Positions 42,791 to 53,612 of a stretch of DNA of 64,000 nt are shown here, piece after piece. The stretch covers positions 310,001 to 374,000 of the forward strand of contig JAHBBC010000010.1 in assembly GCA_019915015.1 (NCBI GenBank). Reading direction: 5' to 3'. Position 1 is the first letter of the stretch, and the number at the start of each line of letters is the position of its first letter. The DNA is from Auriscalpium vulgare (taxonomy: Eukaryota > Basidiomycota > Agaricomycetes > Russulales > Auriscalpiaceae). The notes under the pieces are model-generated. The model did not search any database. It had not been told where the DNA came from and saw only the letters and a list, made by a program, of their open reading frames with translations. The translations under genes were made by a program, and so were the position numbers.

Positions 42791-44364
42791 TGATGGGCAC
42801 CAGACGGTAGTAGGGCGGATATGGGTAGTTTCCTATCCCTAGAGCGCTGTCAGTGGTACCGCGTTGTTGTGCGAGCGAGTCGTCACGTTCCCAAAGGTTC
42901 GCGAAGTGACTCCACCGATACGTGGATCGTGGTCGTAACGAGGATTCGAATCGGAATGAGAGTTCGGCGTGTGCGCCGGACCAGGAAACGAGAAGGGGAA
43001 AGCGTACGAGTCACCGAAGTGACGAACAAACGAAGTCGCGACAAGCGAGCTCCGAAGTTGGACGCGGAGGAACGCGGAATGACGAGGGAGGGAGGGAGAG
43101 AGAGATCGACGTAACACGAAGTTCGGCTTTATACGTTGATCGGTGCGATGGGTAGTTGGGTGACTTCGGACAACTTCGGCTTGAGGACGAAGTTATGTGT
43201 AATGGGGAACGCGTTCGTCGTGGGCCTGAACTTGAGGAGGCCTCGAAGGTGATATCAAAGTGGATGAAGGTCTGTCGATGGCGGTGTTCGAGAGGCGAGG
43301 TTCTGTCGATGGCAATGTTCGAGAGGCGAGGTTCGGGAGGCGAGGTTCGGAAGGCGAGGTTCGGAAAGCGAAGTTGGGGTACGTGGTGCGAAAGGCAAAG
43401 GTCGAAAGCGAAGTCGAAGGCGAGCGTATTGCGGCGTGCGGCGTAGTCGAAAGTGAGGTTACGGGCGATAAGGAGGACGAGGGAGTACAACGACAGTAAG
43501 AGCTGTCGATGCGGGCGGTTTGCAACGTCTCTTTCGAGATGCTGACTATGAGGGGGGAAAGTAACTTGTTATTCGGTGTGCTATCGAGTCGTATTTAAGC
43601 TACAACGAGTGCGAGACCGTATCGTACGGAAACGAACATAGGTAGGTGCGTACAGAGACGAAACACGAGCGAAGTGGATAAAGATCATGTGTCGCAAGTC
43701 GAGGTGGGTCGGAACGAGCATATGTAGCGAGAGGGAGCTCTCATGGGGAACGATAACGATGGATACCAGACAAACAATCAGCGCTGTCGCTACGATGTGA
43801 TATACAGAAGGATGAAGTACGAACGATATTGTGGAGACGCGCCTCAGCGGTACAAGGCGCGCCAAACACATATCCGCGAGCCGAAGTCGCAGCGAGTGGC
43901 GGACGATCTTCCGAAGTGGCTGGGAAGGTAGCCATGGCTTCGGGCTCGGTTCGCCTCGGCTCGGAAAGGTCGGGACGATAGAGGGGATCAATCGGGAACG
44001 CTATAAGTGAGGGGGAGAATCGGACAGGGAAGTACCGGGTGACAGCCGGTTATCTCGGAGATACGCTCACGGGGCGTTTCACTACACTGATCTTGGTCCG
44101 GCAGCGACTTTGTGGCGTGTCTGCTGCTGATGGGCCGAAAGGTCTCGACCGAACCACGTGCGGGCGCCTCGGGGTGACTGGAAACGAGGCCGAAGCGCTG
44201 GGAAGTTCGGAGCCGAAGTCACGTGACTTCGGAACTTTCCGAAGTGGCTGTGCCGAAACGGCGGAAACAACGGTCCGGAGACCAAAGTCACGTGACTTTG
44301 GTTCGAAATGAAAAACCGAAAAGTCGCGGTGGAATCCCCGCTCGACGGGGAATCAGGCGTATCA
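42791..44364 (-). repeat. LTR of the truncated retroelement
   Basis: The ends align to the solo LTR at 14850-16197: a shared GACGACTCGC..GCACAAC block, CTCTAGGGATAGG, CCGCCCTACTACCG and CTGGT-CCCATCA near the 3' end. It is internally rich in GGCGAGGTTCGG repeats (about 43270-43400) and has AAGTCACGTGACTT palindromes at about 44216 and 44286. Confidence 0.7.
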
Positions 44365-44941
44365 CCTCCTCCATACTTTGATAGTGACCGTCCACGGTCA
44401 CCGAGATGAGGGGAGATGTGATCCAAAGGCAAATGTGGCAAGTGATGGGAAACTCGGGAAAAGTCGGAACGTGGAAGCGAAGTCGGAAGCGATGTCGGGG
44501 GCTAGAAACGAAGCGGCGGGCATGTCGGGATGATGATGCGATCATGATTTGCGCCGGGGGCCGAGGCAGAATTGATGAGCCGTGGTCGTGGGAGCGATCG
44601 GAATGTGGAGGGTAGAGGCGAAGTCGAATTGGGTCGATGACGTCGTGATGATGTCAGATATGATATCATGGTCTAGGCGCTATTGGAAATATACCCAAAT
44701 CGGTGTACCTGGTTGCCGAGCGCGTTCGGCTGTGCGTCGCTAGCGTGGGATCAGGGTCGAGGGTCGGAAGATTTTTACGAAGTCGGCGGATGCCTCTTTG
44801 TTCGTCTTGGGGGCGCCTATTTGCCGAACAATGGGAGGGGAAAAGGGATAAAAGGAGGCGAACTTTTCCGTGGTTCGCCTTCAACTTTCCTCCCTTCCCC
44901 TTTACCTCTCACCTCGGGCGCTCCCTTCCATAACCACTACC

Positions 44942-45198
44942 ATGTCGGCATCCACGTCCTCCAGGTCCACCAAGGCGAAGGTCTCGCTCCGCGAGATTCA
45001 CCTCGGCATCAACGGCCTGCTCGACTCCTTCAACCCGGAGGCGACCGAGAACGCGAAGCGCGCCTGGTGCAAGTCCATCTTGCTCGGGCTGGTAAGTCCT
45101 CGTCGTCTTCCGTTGAGAACCTCGCGCTGACTTCGTCTCTCTAGAAAATGGCTCGGCCGCACCCGCAGTTCCAGGTCGAGAGCCGTGTCAGTAGTTAA
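44942..45198 (+). pseudogene. 5' end of a resident gene, cut by the second KDZ element
   Basis: The ATG is at 44942 (MSASTSSRSTKAKVSLREIH). Exon 1 ends LLGL at 45091 and an intron spans 45092-45144 (GTAAGT..CTCTAG). Exon 2 reads KMARPHPQFQVESR and runs into TAA at 45196-45198, where AGTAAATAC-rich repeat DNA begins. A TATA-like GGGATAAAAGGAGG (about 44844) and a CT-rich tract sit upstream, as expected for a real promoter. Only about 67 codons remain. Product unrecognised. Confidence 0.5.
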
Positions 45199-45397
45199 GG
45201 TAACTATATGACTGGAGTAGTAGCGAAATGAAAGTACCGCTAGTGGCTGGTCCCATTACTTTACTGCGTGACTACAACTCCAGGCCCTTCAATGCAGCAG
45301 TGGATCCCTGCTCCAGCTGTCGTGTAGTATTAACTATGTACTGAAGATCCTGTAGTAATCACCCTGCACTATGTAGTAGATATGGTTCAAGACGGCA

Positions 45398-47200
45398 TAG
45401 TAAATACTTCTGCCTCGCCAGTGCGGTCCGAAAGCGCGCAGTAAATACTTTAGGCGCGCAGTAAATATCCCTGCGATTGTTGCAGGCCTGTAGGGACGTC
45501 TCAGTAAATACTTCCGCCGCTCTAGTGCGGTCCGATTGCGCGCAGTAAATACTTTAGGCCCGCAGTAAATATCCCTGCGATTGTTGCAGGCCTGTAGGGA
45601 CGTCTCAGTAAATACTTCCGCCGCTCTAGTGCGGTCCGATTGCGCGCAGTAAATACTTTAGGCCCGCAGTAAATATTACTGCGATTGTTGCAGGCCTGTA
45701 GGGACGTCTCAGTAAATACTTCCGCCGCTCTAGTGCGGTCCGATAGCGCGCAGTAAATACTTTAGGCCTGCAGTAAATATTACTGCGATTGTTGCAGGCC
45801 TGTAGGGACGTCTCAGTAAGTACTTCCGCCGCTCTAGTGCGGTCCGATTGCGCGCAGTAAATACTTTAGGCCCGCAGTAAATATTACTGCGATTGTTGCA
45901 GGCCTGTAGGGACGTCTCAGTAAATACTTCCGCCGCTCTAGTGCGGTCCGATTGCGCGCAGTAAATACTTTAGGCCCGCAGTAAATATTACTGCGATTGT
46001 TGCAGGCCTGTAGGGACGTCTCAGTAAATACTTCCGCCGCTCTAGTGCGGTCCGATAGCGCGCAGTAAATACTTTAGGCCTGCAGTAAATATTACTGCGA
46101 TTGTTGCAGGCCTGTAGGGACGTCTCAGTAAATACTTCCGCCGCTCTAGTGCGGTCCGATTGCGCGCAGTAAATACTTTAGGCCCGCAGTAAATATTACT
46201 GCGATTGTTGCAGGCCTGTAGGGACGTCTCAGTAAATACTTCCGCCGCTCTAGTGCGGTCCGATAGCGCGCAGTAAATACTTTAGGCCTGCAGTAAATAT
46301 TACTGCGATTGTTGCAGGCCTGTAGGGACGTCTCAGTAAGTACTTCCGCCGCTCTAGTGCGGTCCGATTGCGCGCAGTAAATACTTTAGGCCCGCAGTAA
46401 ATATTACTGCGATTGTTGCAGGCCTGTAGGGACGTCTCAGTAAATATTCCGCCGCTCTAGTTTGGTCCGATAGTAAATACTTTAGGCCCGCAGTAAATAT
46501 TCCTGCAATTGTTGCAGGCCTGTAGGGACGTCCCAGTAAATATTCCGCCGCTCTAGTTTGGTCCGATAGTAAATACTTTAGGCCCGCAGTAAATATTACT
46601 GCGATTGTTGCAGGCCTGTAGGGACGTCTCAGTAAATATTCCGCCGCTCTAGTTTGGTCCGATAGTAAATACTTTAGGCCCGCAGTAAATATTCCTGCAA
46701 TTGTTGCAGGCCTGTAGGGACGTCCCAGTAAATATTCCGCCGCTCTAGTTTGGTCCGATAGTAAATACTTTAGGCCCGCAGTAAATATTCCTGCAATTGT
46801 TGCAGGCCTGTAGGGACGTCTCAGTAAATACTTCCGCCGCTCTAGTGCGGTCCGATAGCGCGCCGTAAATACTTTAGGCCCGCAGTAAATATTACTGCGA
46901 TTGTTGCAGGCCTGTAGGGACGTCTCAGTAAATAATTCCGCCGCTCTAGTGCGGTCCGATTGCGCGCAGTAAATACTTTAGGCCCGCAGTAAATATTACT
47001 GCAGCTGTTGTAGGCCTGTAGGGACGTCTCAGTAAATACTTCTGCCGCTCTAGTGCGGTCCGATAGCGCACAGTAAATACTTTAGGCCCGCAGTAAATAT
47101 TCCTGCAATTGTTGCAGGCCTGTAGGGACGTCTCAGTAAATACTTCAGCCATGATAGTATGATCCTAAATCATGCACCGGTAAATACTTCTACTTCGCTA
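45398..47200 (+). repeat. About 104-bp satellite, roughly 17 copies
   Basis: A typical unit has three GCAGTAAATA words, a CCGC-CGCTCTAGT-GCGG stem and a CTGC-GATTGTT-GCAG stem, ending CTGTAGGGACGTCT. Shorter variants (about 95 bp, with TAGTTTGGTCC) cluster at 46435-46830. A simple array with hairpins inside each unit, adjacent to a KDZ locus. Confidence 0.85.
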
Positions 47201-47225
47201 ACAAGCCCAATATAGTATTTACTAC

Positions 47226-47806
47226 AGTGTTGGCAATCGGAGCGAATCGTCTAAGTCGTGCTGTGTGAATCCTACGCGCGCGTGCTTAGCATTCCGCTGA
47301 GCTCTGGTCGGAGCACAAGTCAGCTCGCCACGGCACATCACTCTAGAGGCACAGGGACAACAAATAGTTTGATCAATATTACGTAGATACATGGTCGCGC
47401 TCGTCGCGCGCAACATCTCATGCAAACGCTAGACATAATGCTATGGAAATCCCCGAGGGACAGTGGAGCGGAGCTACAACGGAACGATGCGTGTTGAAAC
47501 GATCAGGAAGGTATACGATGACGCGTGTTGGAACGCGGAATGAGAAAAATGAAAGAAGCCACGTGTTGAACGTTGAGATGTTGAAGCGAGTGAGAAGGAG
47601 ATCTTGAAGGCGTCGCACGTTGAGGCGAGCCGGCGCGCGTTGAGGCGAGAATTACTGAAATGTTGAGGCGAGGTTTGCTGAAATGTTGAGCTGAGGTTTA
47701 CTGAACGGAGTGCATGCGGCAACAACGCGGGATGAACATTCATTTACGTGTCGTCCGTCGCCTAGTACATTTGATCAGCGATATATTTCCTGACATCAGA
47801 TAGTAC
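47226..47806. other. Spacer between satellite and gene at 47807
   Basis: Contains degenerate GTTGAGGCGAG-type short repeats at 47570-47710. No gene. Confidence 0.4.
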
Positions 47807-50559
47807 TCACTTCTTACTATCCGGAAGCTTCTCTTCTGCCTGAGCCTGCGCTGCACGCTTCTGCGATGTGCGTGCCTTGCTGGCAGGGGCCTCAACCGGT
47901 GCGACGCGCTTCTTCTGCGAGGCGCGGGTCGTCTTGCCGGCACCAGCGGCCTCTGGCGGACTTGCTGATGTCTGCACCACACTCAGAGCGATGCGCTTCA
48001 CCATATTGCGTCCTTTGCTGGCAGGAGCCGTCGCGAGACCGGGGCTGTTCTCCGTGTTCGGGGCATCGCTGCGCAGATGCGCGACCATCTGCTCGAGAAC
48101 CCAGACGACATCTTCCACAGCCGACTCCCACTCGCGCATCTCCTGGTCCCCCTCCGCTGCCGTGTGCCACCAGCAGAGCGCGAAGAGAATGAGCTCAAAG
48201 CCGGTCCGCCCGCCTTTCAAGCATGCCTGCCATCCTTCGAGCGGAGTGGACACGTCACGCTTCAGCGGCCAGTCCTGGCCTCGCCACTCCGGTTGCAAAC
48301 CAATCCACCAGGCGCGCCAGCACTCCGAGAAGTCCGATACATCGTCGATCTCGGGCGTCTTCGCAAGGTCGCGGCTGCGAAGCCAACGGGTGACTTGGGC
48401 AGGGCGTGCGGTGGCCGAGAGCTGGAATTGCTTTCCCTAGCAAACCGTGAGCCGCCTTTGCCATCTCCGATGAACAAACTGACGCACCTTTCCTGTCTGG
48501 AAACCGAGAATCTCCTCCATCTTCGCCCACAACTCTACTGCCAGCCCCCACGTGTCATCCTCTATAGCCTCCTCGAGATGCTTGTGATCGTTGACGATCC
48601 ACGATGGCCGTGCGATTGTCTTCCCATCGTCGGGGCTCGTGGCGTCTTCTTCGTCGTTGTCAACAGAGTCGGTTGACGCGCTCTTCTCACTGTTCAACGC
48701 CTCGGGTCTGAGTGGCTGCAGGTCGGCGTTGGGAGGAGCAGCTGTTCTGGACGATGCTGCTGATGAGGGTGTGCAATCGGGAGGTGCGTTGGTGGTCAAG
48801 GAAGGGAGGAGGGGTTCTGTGCGATCAGGAGCGGTGTCGGTGGTTGATGAAGGGGGGAGGAGTTCCGTTGATGCGGAGTGCCTTGCCTGTTCATCAGCGC
48901 TGGACACTGCCTGCTCGTGCGGCACCCTGAAAATAACTTGAGTGAGCATTTTAGTACTCAGAAGAAAGGAACACGACATACTGGTCGTTGGGCTCACTGA
49001 CAACCAGCGCTTTCAGCCTCGCAGAATGTCGTGGAGGCCCGACGTCATCTCCCAGCGCCGCCAACTTTGCCCGCTTCACCTCCCTCTCCGTCGGCGTCTT
49101 CTCCTCCGGTGCGAAGAACGGCTGGTCAAGTTTGAGCGCCTTGAGCAGCTCCTTGTTTCGTGCGATGTTGTCGAGGCGCTCTTGCTCGTATGGGGTGATA
49201 CCGTGGGATATGAGGGGAAGCGCGGGTGCGTCTGGATCAGTATCGTTGTCAGCTTCGAAGTCCACCTCCTCGTCGTCTTCTTCATCATCGCTATCTCCGT
49301 TGCTAGTGTCGTCAAGAGCTCGGGCCTTGCGTTTCTTCCCCTTCAAGCCCGCACCCTTCTCTGCGGTCGCCGGCGCATCGATTGGTGAGTCGACTGTGCC
49401 TGATTTGGCGTGCACAGCCTCATCTGACTCGGTCTCAGCGGGCTGCGAGCCAAAGGGAGTCGTCGACGTGTCACGCGCTGCGGCAGTATGAGAAGCTAGG
49501 ATCGCTTGGTGAGTACTGAAACAAGCAAGGACGGCCAATTTCGACTTACCGTAGACGGCCTGCAGGAAGTTCCGAAAGGGCGCTTCAACACCGTCTTTGA
49601 AATTGGGGTACATGGTGGAAAAGTTGCGGCCGTCTTCCAAGCTCGAATGGACGCTGCGGCGCGGATACATCGCGGTGAGTACACAGCGCATTTTACGACG
49701 ATATGTACTCACGAGTATGTCATGATCTTGCCGCCATGCTCAGGACTCGGGCCGCCAAAGATCATCGTGCAATGCCACCCCGTCAAGTCGTGAATCTCCC
49801 CTACCGCAATAGCTGCGGTTCTGGGGAGCTTCTCAATCTTTCTGTTGCGTCAGGTGAGTTCATTGTTTTACAGAGACAAGCGGGAGACTTACTCTTGGTA
49901 CTGTCGCGCCTTCAATGCCCCGCTCTCATCGGGTCCCGGGCTGTTGTCGTCATCCGGCGAGCCGTCGCAGCCCTCGTCCTCGTCAACCTGTTCGCCGTTG
50001 CGGACTTTGGCAACGAGGCTCTTAACCTCGTCGGTCTCGGCTTCCAGCAACTCACGGCACTTGCGGTTGCGGAACACAAGCTCGGTGACAGCTTCTTCAT
50101 CGTCGGGCTTCTTCTCCAGGTACTCCTTCCAGGCCGCCTCGACATCCGCCTTCAACTTGTCTTTCCAGAAGAGCTGCTGGTAGACCTGGTAGTCGGACTT
50201 CTTCCGTGTCTGCTTACCAGTCAGATTGAGGACGCCACGTCGACCGGGTCCTTTGGCGGCGCGGGGCGTTCCGCGGGAATTGTTATTGAACCACTGCTTT
50301 AGACGCTGAATGACATGACGTGTCGTAAGTCCCACTTCTCCTTCTTCATACAGACGACATGGCTTACCGTTCGTATAGGCGGCTGACCTTTCACAGGCGG
50401 GCCGGCGTCGGTGTCGTCCGTCTCCGGCCATCTCGCAAGCCAGGCGGAAAACAAGTGAGGCCAGAAGTCGGCGATAGAAAGCGAGCCTCCGCTCTGGGCC
50501 TCGCGGTAGGTGACTATATATTCCTTGAGAAAAGCGGCCTGCTCGCGGTTTGCCCACAT
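47807..50559 (-). CDS. Multi-exon Agaricomycete family protein of unknown function (KDZ-linked)
   Basis: The ATG is at 50559 (MWANREQAAFLKEYIVTYRE); the stop is at 47807. Blocks in order: W......FL..Y...Y, DFWPHLFSAWLARWPE; RVIQRLKQWFNN then KKSDYQVYQQLFWKDKLK (possibly HMG-like helices); GWHCTMIFGGPSPEHGGKI; FKDGVEAPFRNFLQAVY; a long acidic/Lys linker; ITPYEQERLDNIARNKELL; RHSARLKAL; WIVNDHKHLEEAI, WGLAVELWAKMEEILGF; WWIGLQPEWRG, GWQACLKGGRTGFELILFALCWW; and a Lys/Ala-rich tail. I recognise these blocks from a large Agaricomycete family without known function. At least six short introns are needed. It starts 296 bp from the divergent gene at 50855. Confidence 0.6.
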
Positions 50560-50854
50560 GAGGAACTGGTGGGCCGGGCGACGGGAATGGATGGGTGGTG
50601 GGGCAAAGGTGGGTTGTGGGACGACAGCGGAAGTTATTACTGATTTCCCTGGAGTAAAGAAAACCCCGACAGGTCAGCGTAGTGATGGTGTAACTCCGCC
50701 AAATCACTACGATCTCCTGGATCGATTTCACTACGGCTTGCGCGGGGTCTTGGCCGCGCGATATATTTATAAGGCAAGTCGATCAGTCTCCCTTGTTCAC
50801 TACCACATCACTATCCGATCCCTTCCCTCGCGCAGCGCTCAATTGCCCCCAAGT
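50560..50854. promoter_or_regulatory. Divergent promoter between two element genes
   Basis: 295 bp separate the two start codons. TATATTTATAAGG at 50762-50774 is a good TATA box for the plus-strand gene, about 80-90 bp before its ATG. No equally good box is seen for the minus gene. Confidence 0.5.
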
Positions 50855-51826
50855 ATGACCTCCTTCCCTGTCGACGTCCAAGAGGCTGCAGAGCCAGCCG
50901 GTACGCTCCCTCGATGCTGCGCAGATTTGGTTCTGATTTCTATCTTGCCACTTAGCGGCTACAAAGCTCGAGCGCCTCCCGACCTACACAGAGGCTCCAA
51001 TCCCTGGCAAATGGAAGTACTATGCCCTGGTGGATACCCGGTTCCGCGGCATATACACTGACTGGTACGTCTTCTTCACAATCACGGCGGCCCCTCGTGC
51101 TAATATCCTGCTAGGGTGGTTGTTGGCCCCGTCGCTGCCGCTCTCAATGGCACGGTCAAAAAGTGCGTGTCGTTCGCTGACGCGATGAAGGCTATGAACG
51201 ACAATTCCACTGCGATGGAAATGCTCGCAGCGGCGATGGGCAGTGTCGCCCTCACCGACGCAACGAGTTCCGGCGGTTCCTCGGCGGCCGGCGCCACCGG
51301 CGCCACCGGCGCCACCGGCGCCGCGGACGCTGTCGCCACCAACATTGCCGCGCACGGCGCTCAAGCTCCCGTTCAAACCGCCAACAATCAGGCCAGCTTG
51401 CAAGGCAACGAGGCTGGCTCGCAAGATGACGGGTTGGGCTCCGATGACAGTTCGACGGGAACATCCGACGGCGCGGAGAATGCGGCTGAGCATGGCTTGG
51501 TCGCACTGATTCCCACTGCGGAAGAAATTGGTACGTCTCCTTGTTTCTCTCTCTTCGTTCTTATTGACACCTCATACAGAGCAGGCTCGTCACGAAGAGC
51601 GTGGCAGTCGTCCTGGTGGGGGGTGGCCCTACCTTGCGGTCGCCCGCGGGCACAGGACCGGTGTCTTTGCGAATGGGTACGTCGTCCACCTTTCAGGTTC
51701 CCTTCGCATTTTCTGACTAAATGCAGGCCTGCGGCTACGGCACTTATTGTCGGGTTCCCCGGCGCCTCTGCCATAGGATTCCGTACGGTTGCGGGCGGGT
51801 ATTTGTGGATGCACCCTGAAGCATGA
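50855..51826 (+). CDS. Protein with two RNase-H1-N/viroplasmin-like domains (KDZ-linked)
   Basis: The ATG is at 50855 (MTSFPVDVQEAAEPAG). Introns at about 50901-50954, 51063-51114, 51531-51580 and 51677-51725 restore frame. The first module is KYYALVDTRFRGIYTDW, intron, VVGPVAAALNGTVKKCVSF. A spacer of about 150 residues follows, with GATGATGATGAA repeats and acidic/Ser stretches. The second module is WPYLAVARGHRTGVFANG, intron, ALIVGFPGASAIGFRTVAGGY. The two-module layout with introns at the same place in each module (just after the GV/IF/Y..W-type turn) parallels 16531-17741, though the linker differs. No RNase H catalytic domain. A hybrid- or nucleic-acid-binding role is inferred from the fold. 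Confidence 0.65.
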
Positions 51827-52303
51827 AGTGTAGACTAGGAAATGTCGAGGCTCATAGAACAATATATGCAGCATGCGCTACTTTGGTGTCCTATATAAGC
51901 GTGATCGTGTCCGAAAAGTGGGGTGTTTTTCCGACAGGTGAACGTCTTCGGGCTTGAGTTCAGTAGTAAAGACATGTCCGGGTGTGAAAGAGGTGTCTCA
52001 ACCACTGAAAATGTCGTATATTGGGAGAACCAGCGAATGCCTTGGCTCCGGTACACCTAGGACATTATCTAGGACCATGCCCCTATCATAAAGTAGACGA
52101 CTTGGGCAGAACTGTGCGGGAGTGCCCAAGGAGCTGTACGAGTAGCCAAGATTCAGCATGGCGCGCGACCAACACTGCTGGTCACTTGTTTGACTCTTGC
52201 TGCGACAACCAACATCCCATCCCATCCCATCCATCCCTGATCCTCCACCTCTTCTGGCTCCTGGAAAACATTTCTCTGGTCCGTCTTGTGACTGCTCACG
52301 TTG

Positions 52304-52959
52304 ATGGGGAACAATCGGCGGCAAAACGACTACAAGAAGTACGTGAACCGCACCGCTATCGCCCCTTCGTTCTCCTCCACAGCTCACTGTATCACTCCTA
52401 ATAGACATCGCACGAAACGGCTAGATTACCAGCGGCAATACAATCTGGTCAAACGTGCCAGCCGTCGCAAGGTCAGCAAGGAGGAGCGTCATCGAGTGGA
52501 CCAGCTCAAGAAGGTGTCGCTTCATTTTGGTTTGACCCGGTGCGTAGCACTTTCTTTTGATGATCGCTAGGCACTGAACATGCTATACGTATACGCAGAC
52601 CATATGACTGTGAAATTGCGTGCAATTGGAAGGCAGCGGACCCTCTGCGCACACCAGACATGGCTCGCTTCGAGGACGAGCGCTGGACCGAGTGGATCAC
52701 ATTCCGCGACGACATGAAGGCATTCTCTCCGGACGACTGGCTTTCGCGATACATTGCAGCTGTGCGTGCTGCGATAGAGGACCAGCAAGATGTCGCTCGG
52801 GAGGTCATTAATCACCAGGCCTCGAGCGACGCTGACGTCCATCGTCAGCGAAGGTACATTGCCGCCTTGCATCAGGAAATCGAACTCATACAGCGCGGCA
52901 TTGACACATATGAAGCTGCCCTGTACAACGAAGCCTTCATATTCGGAGGTCGGCGGTGA
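52304..52959 (+). CDS. Small basic protein of unknown function
   Basis: The ATG is at 52304 (MGNNRRQNDYKK). Introns 52339-52404 and 52540-52598 join in frame (RPYDCEIACNWKAADPLR). TGA ends at 52959, giving about 176 residues. The N-terminal third is strongly basic (RHRTKRLDYQRQYN, KRASRRKVSKEER). The middle has W-rich FEDERWTEWITF, and the C-terminal half is helical (RQRRYIAALHQEIEL). A GTGAGTCC donor overlaps the stop region, so the gene could continue beyond 52959. The copia insertion begins 134 bp downstream. Not recognised. Confidence 0.45.
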
Positions 52960-53087
52960 GTCCTCGCCGCACACTCTGCCTGACTATTCACTCAGGTCAG
53001 TTTCTGCAGTGTCCGCATGGCATATTTTAAGAAGATGTATGGGTTCTGACTGTACATTGTCGTGGCAGACCGCTCGAGGCACTGGCA

Positions 53088-53092
53088 GTTAG
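53088..53092. repeat. Left 5-bp target duplication (GTTAG) of the copia element
   Basis: GTTAG precedes the left LTR and recurs at 59081-59085 after the right LTR. Confidence 0.9.
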
Positions 53093-53576
53093 TGATGAAA
53101 CACAACTTAGAGAGACGTTAGTCTATACTCAGTCTGTGATGTGAAAAGACTGTATTGCAGTACCTTAGAGAGACGTTAGTCTATACTACAAGTGAGTTAG
53201 TAAAGAGAAGACTCCTAAGTATGCATAGGAATGCTCACCTCAGTCTGTGATGTGAAAAGACTGAGGTATCTGAGCGAAGAAAGGAGCCCTTTTATACTAC
53301 TTGGGGCTCTGCATATCAACCAATCAGAAATTGTGTAGTAAGCATAAAGCATATGTGTAAGACATAATGTGTAAGAATCAGTCAGCTTGCACAGCATCAG
53401 TAAGTACATCAGTCATCCTAGGAGATAGGAGTTAAGACCTGAGTAAGCGTATAGCAATCCTGTACAGTAGCTATTCTAGACTATTCTACAATGTTCCATG
53501 ATCAAACAAGTCCAGATCGTTCTAGATCATTCCATAGTATTTGTCATGAGACTAGCGTCATCACCAAATTCCAACA
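53093..53576 (-). repeat. 3' LTR of the copia element
   Basis: In coding orientation starts TGTTGGAATTTGGTGATGAC and ends TGTTTCATCA. Contains duplicated CTTAGAGAGACGTTAGTC and CAGTCTGTGATGTG words and a TATA-like region near 53290. Confidence 0.93.
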
Positions 53577-53612
53577 CTCCCACTTGATGGGCTAGTCGAA
53601 TAGTGACAAGCA

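Larger units (their letters stand above)
42475..44364 (-). mobile_element. LTR retroelement: LTR, primer binding site and gag start, 3' truncated
   Basis: On the minus strand an LTR (44364 down to 42791, 1574 bp, TGATACGCC...CCCATCA) is followed by a primer binding site (42786-42769) and an open gag-like frame: Ser/Pro-rich with SRYQLRSATLADEI and a DPDFDFDFHV acidic stretch. That frame ends where the F-box fragment begins. It is the same LTR family as 14850-16197. A TATA-like CTTAAATACG lies near 43598 (minus). No pol seen. Confidence 0.7.

Noticed and set aside
42821..43499. Several plus-strand frames of 70-100 codons
   Set aside because: They are antisense readings of the low-complexity LTR at 42791-44364.
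45398..47200. Array of regularly spaced repeats resembling CRISPR
   Set aside because: The whole 104-bp unit is repeated with no unique spacers, and the DNA is fungal.
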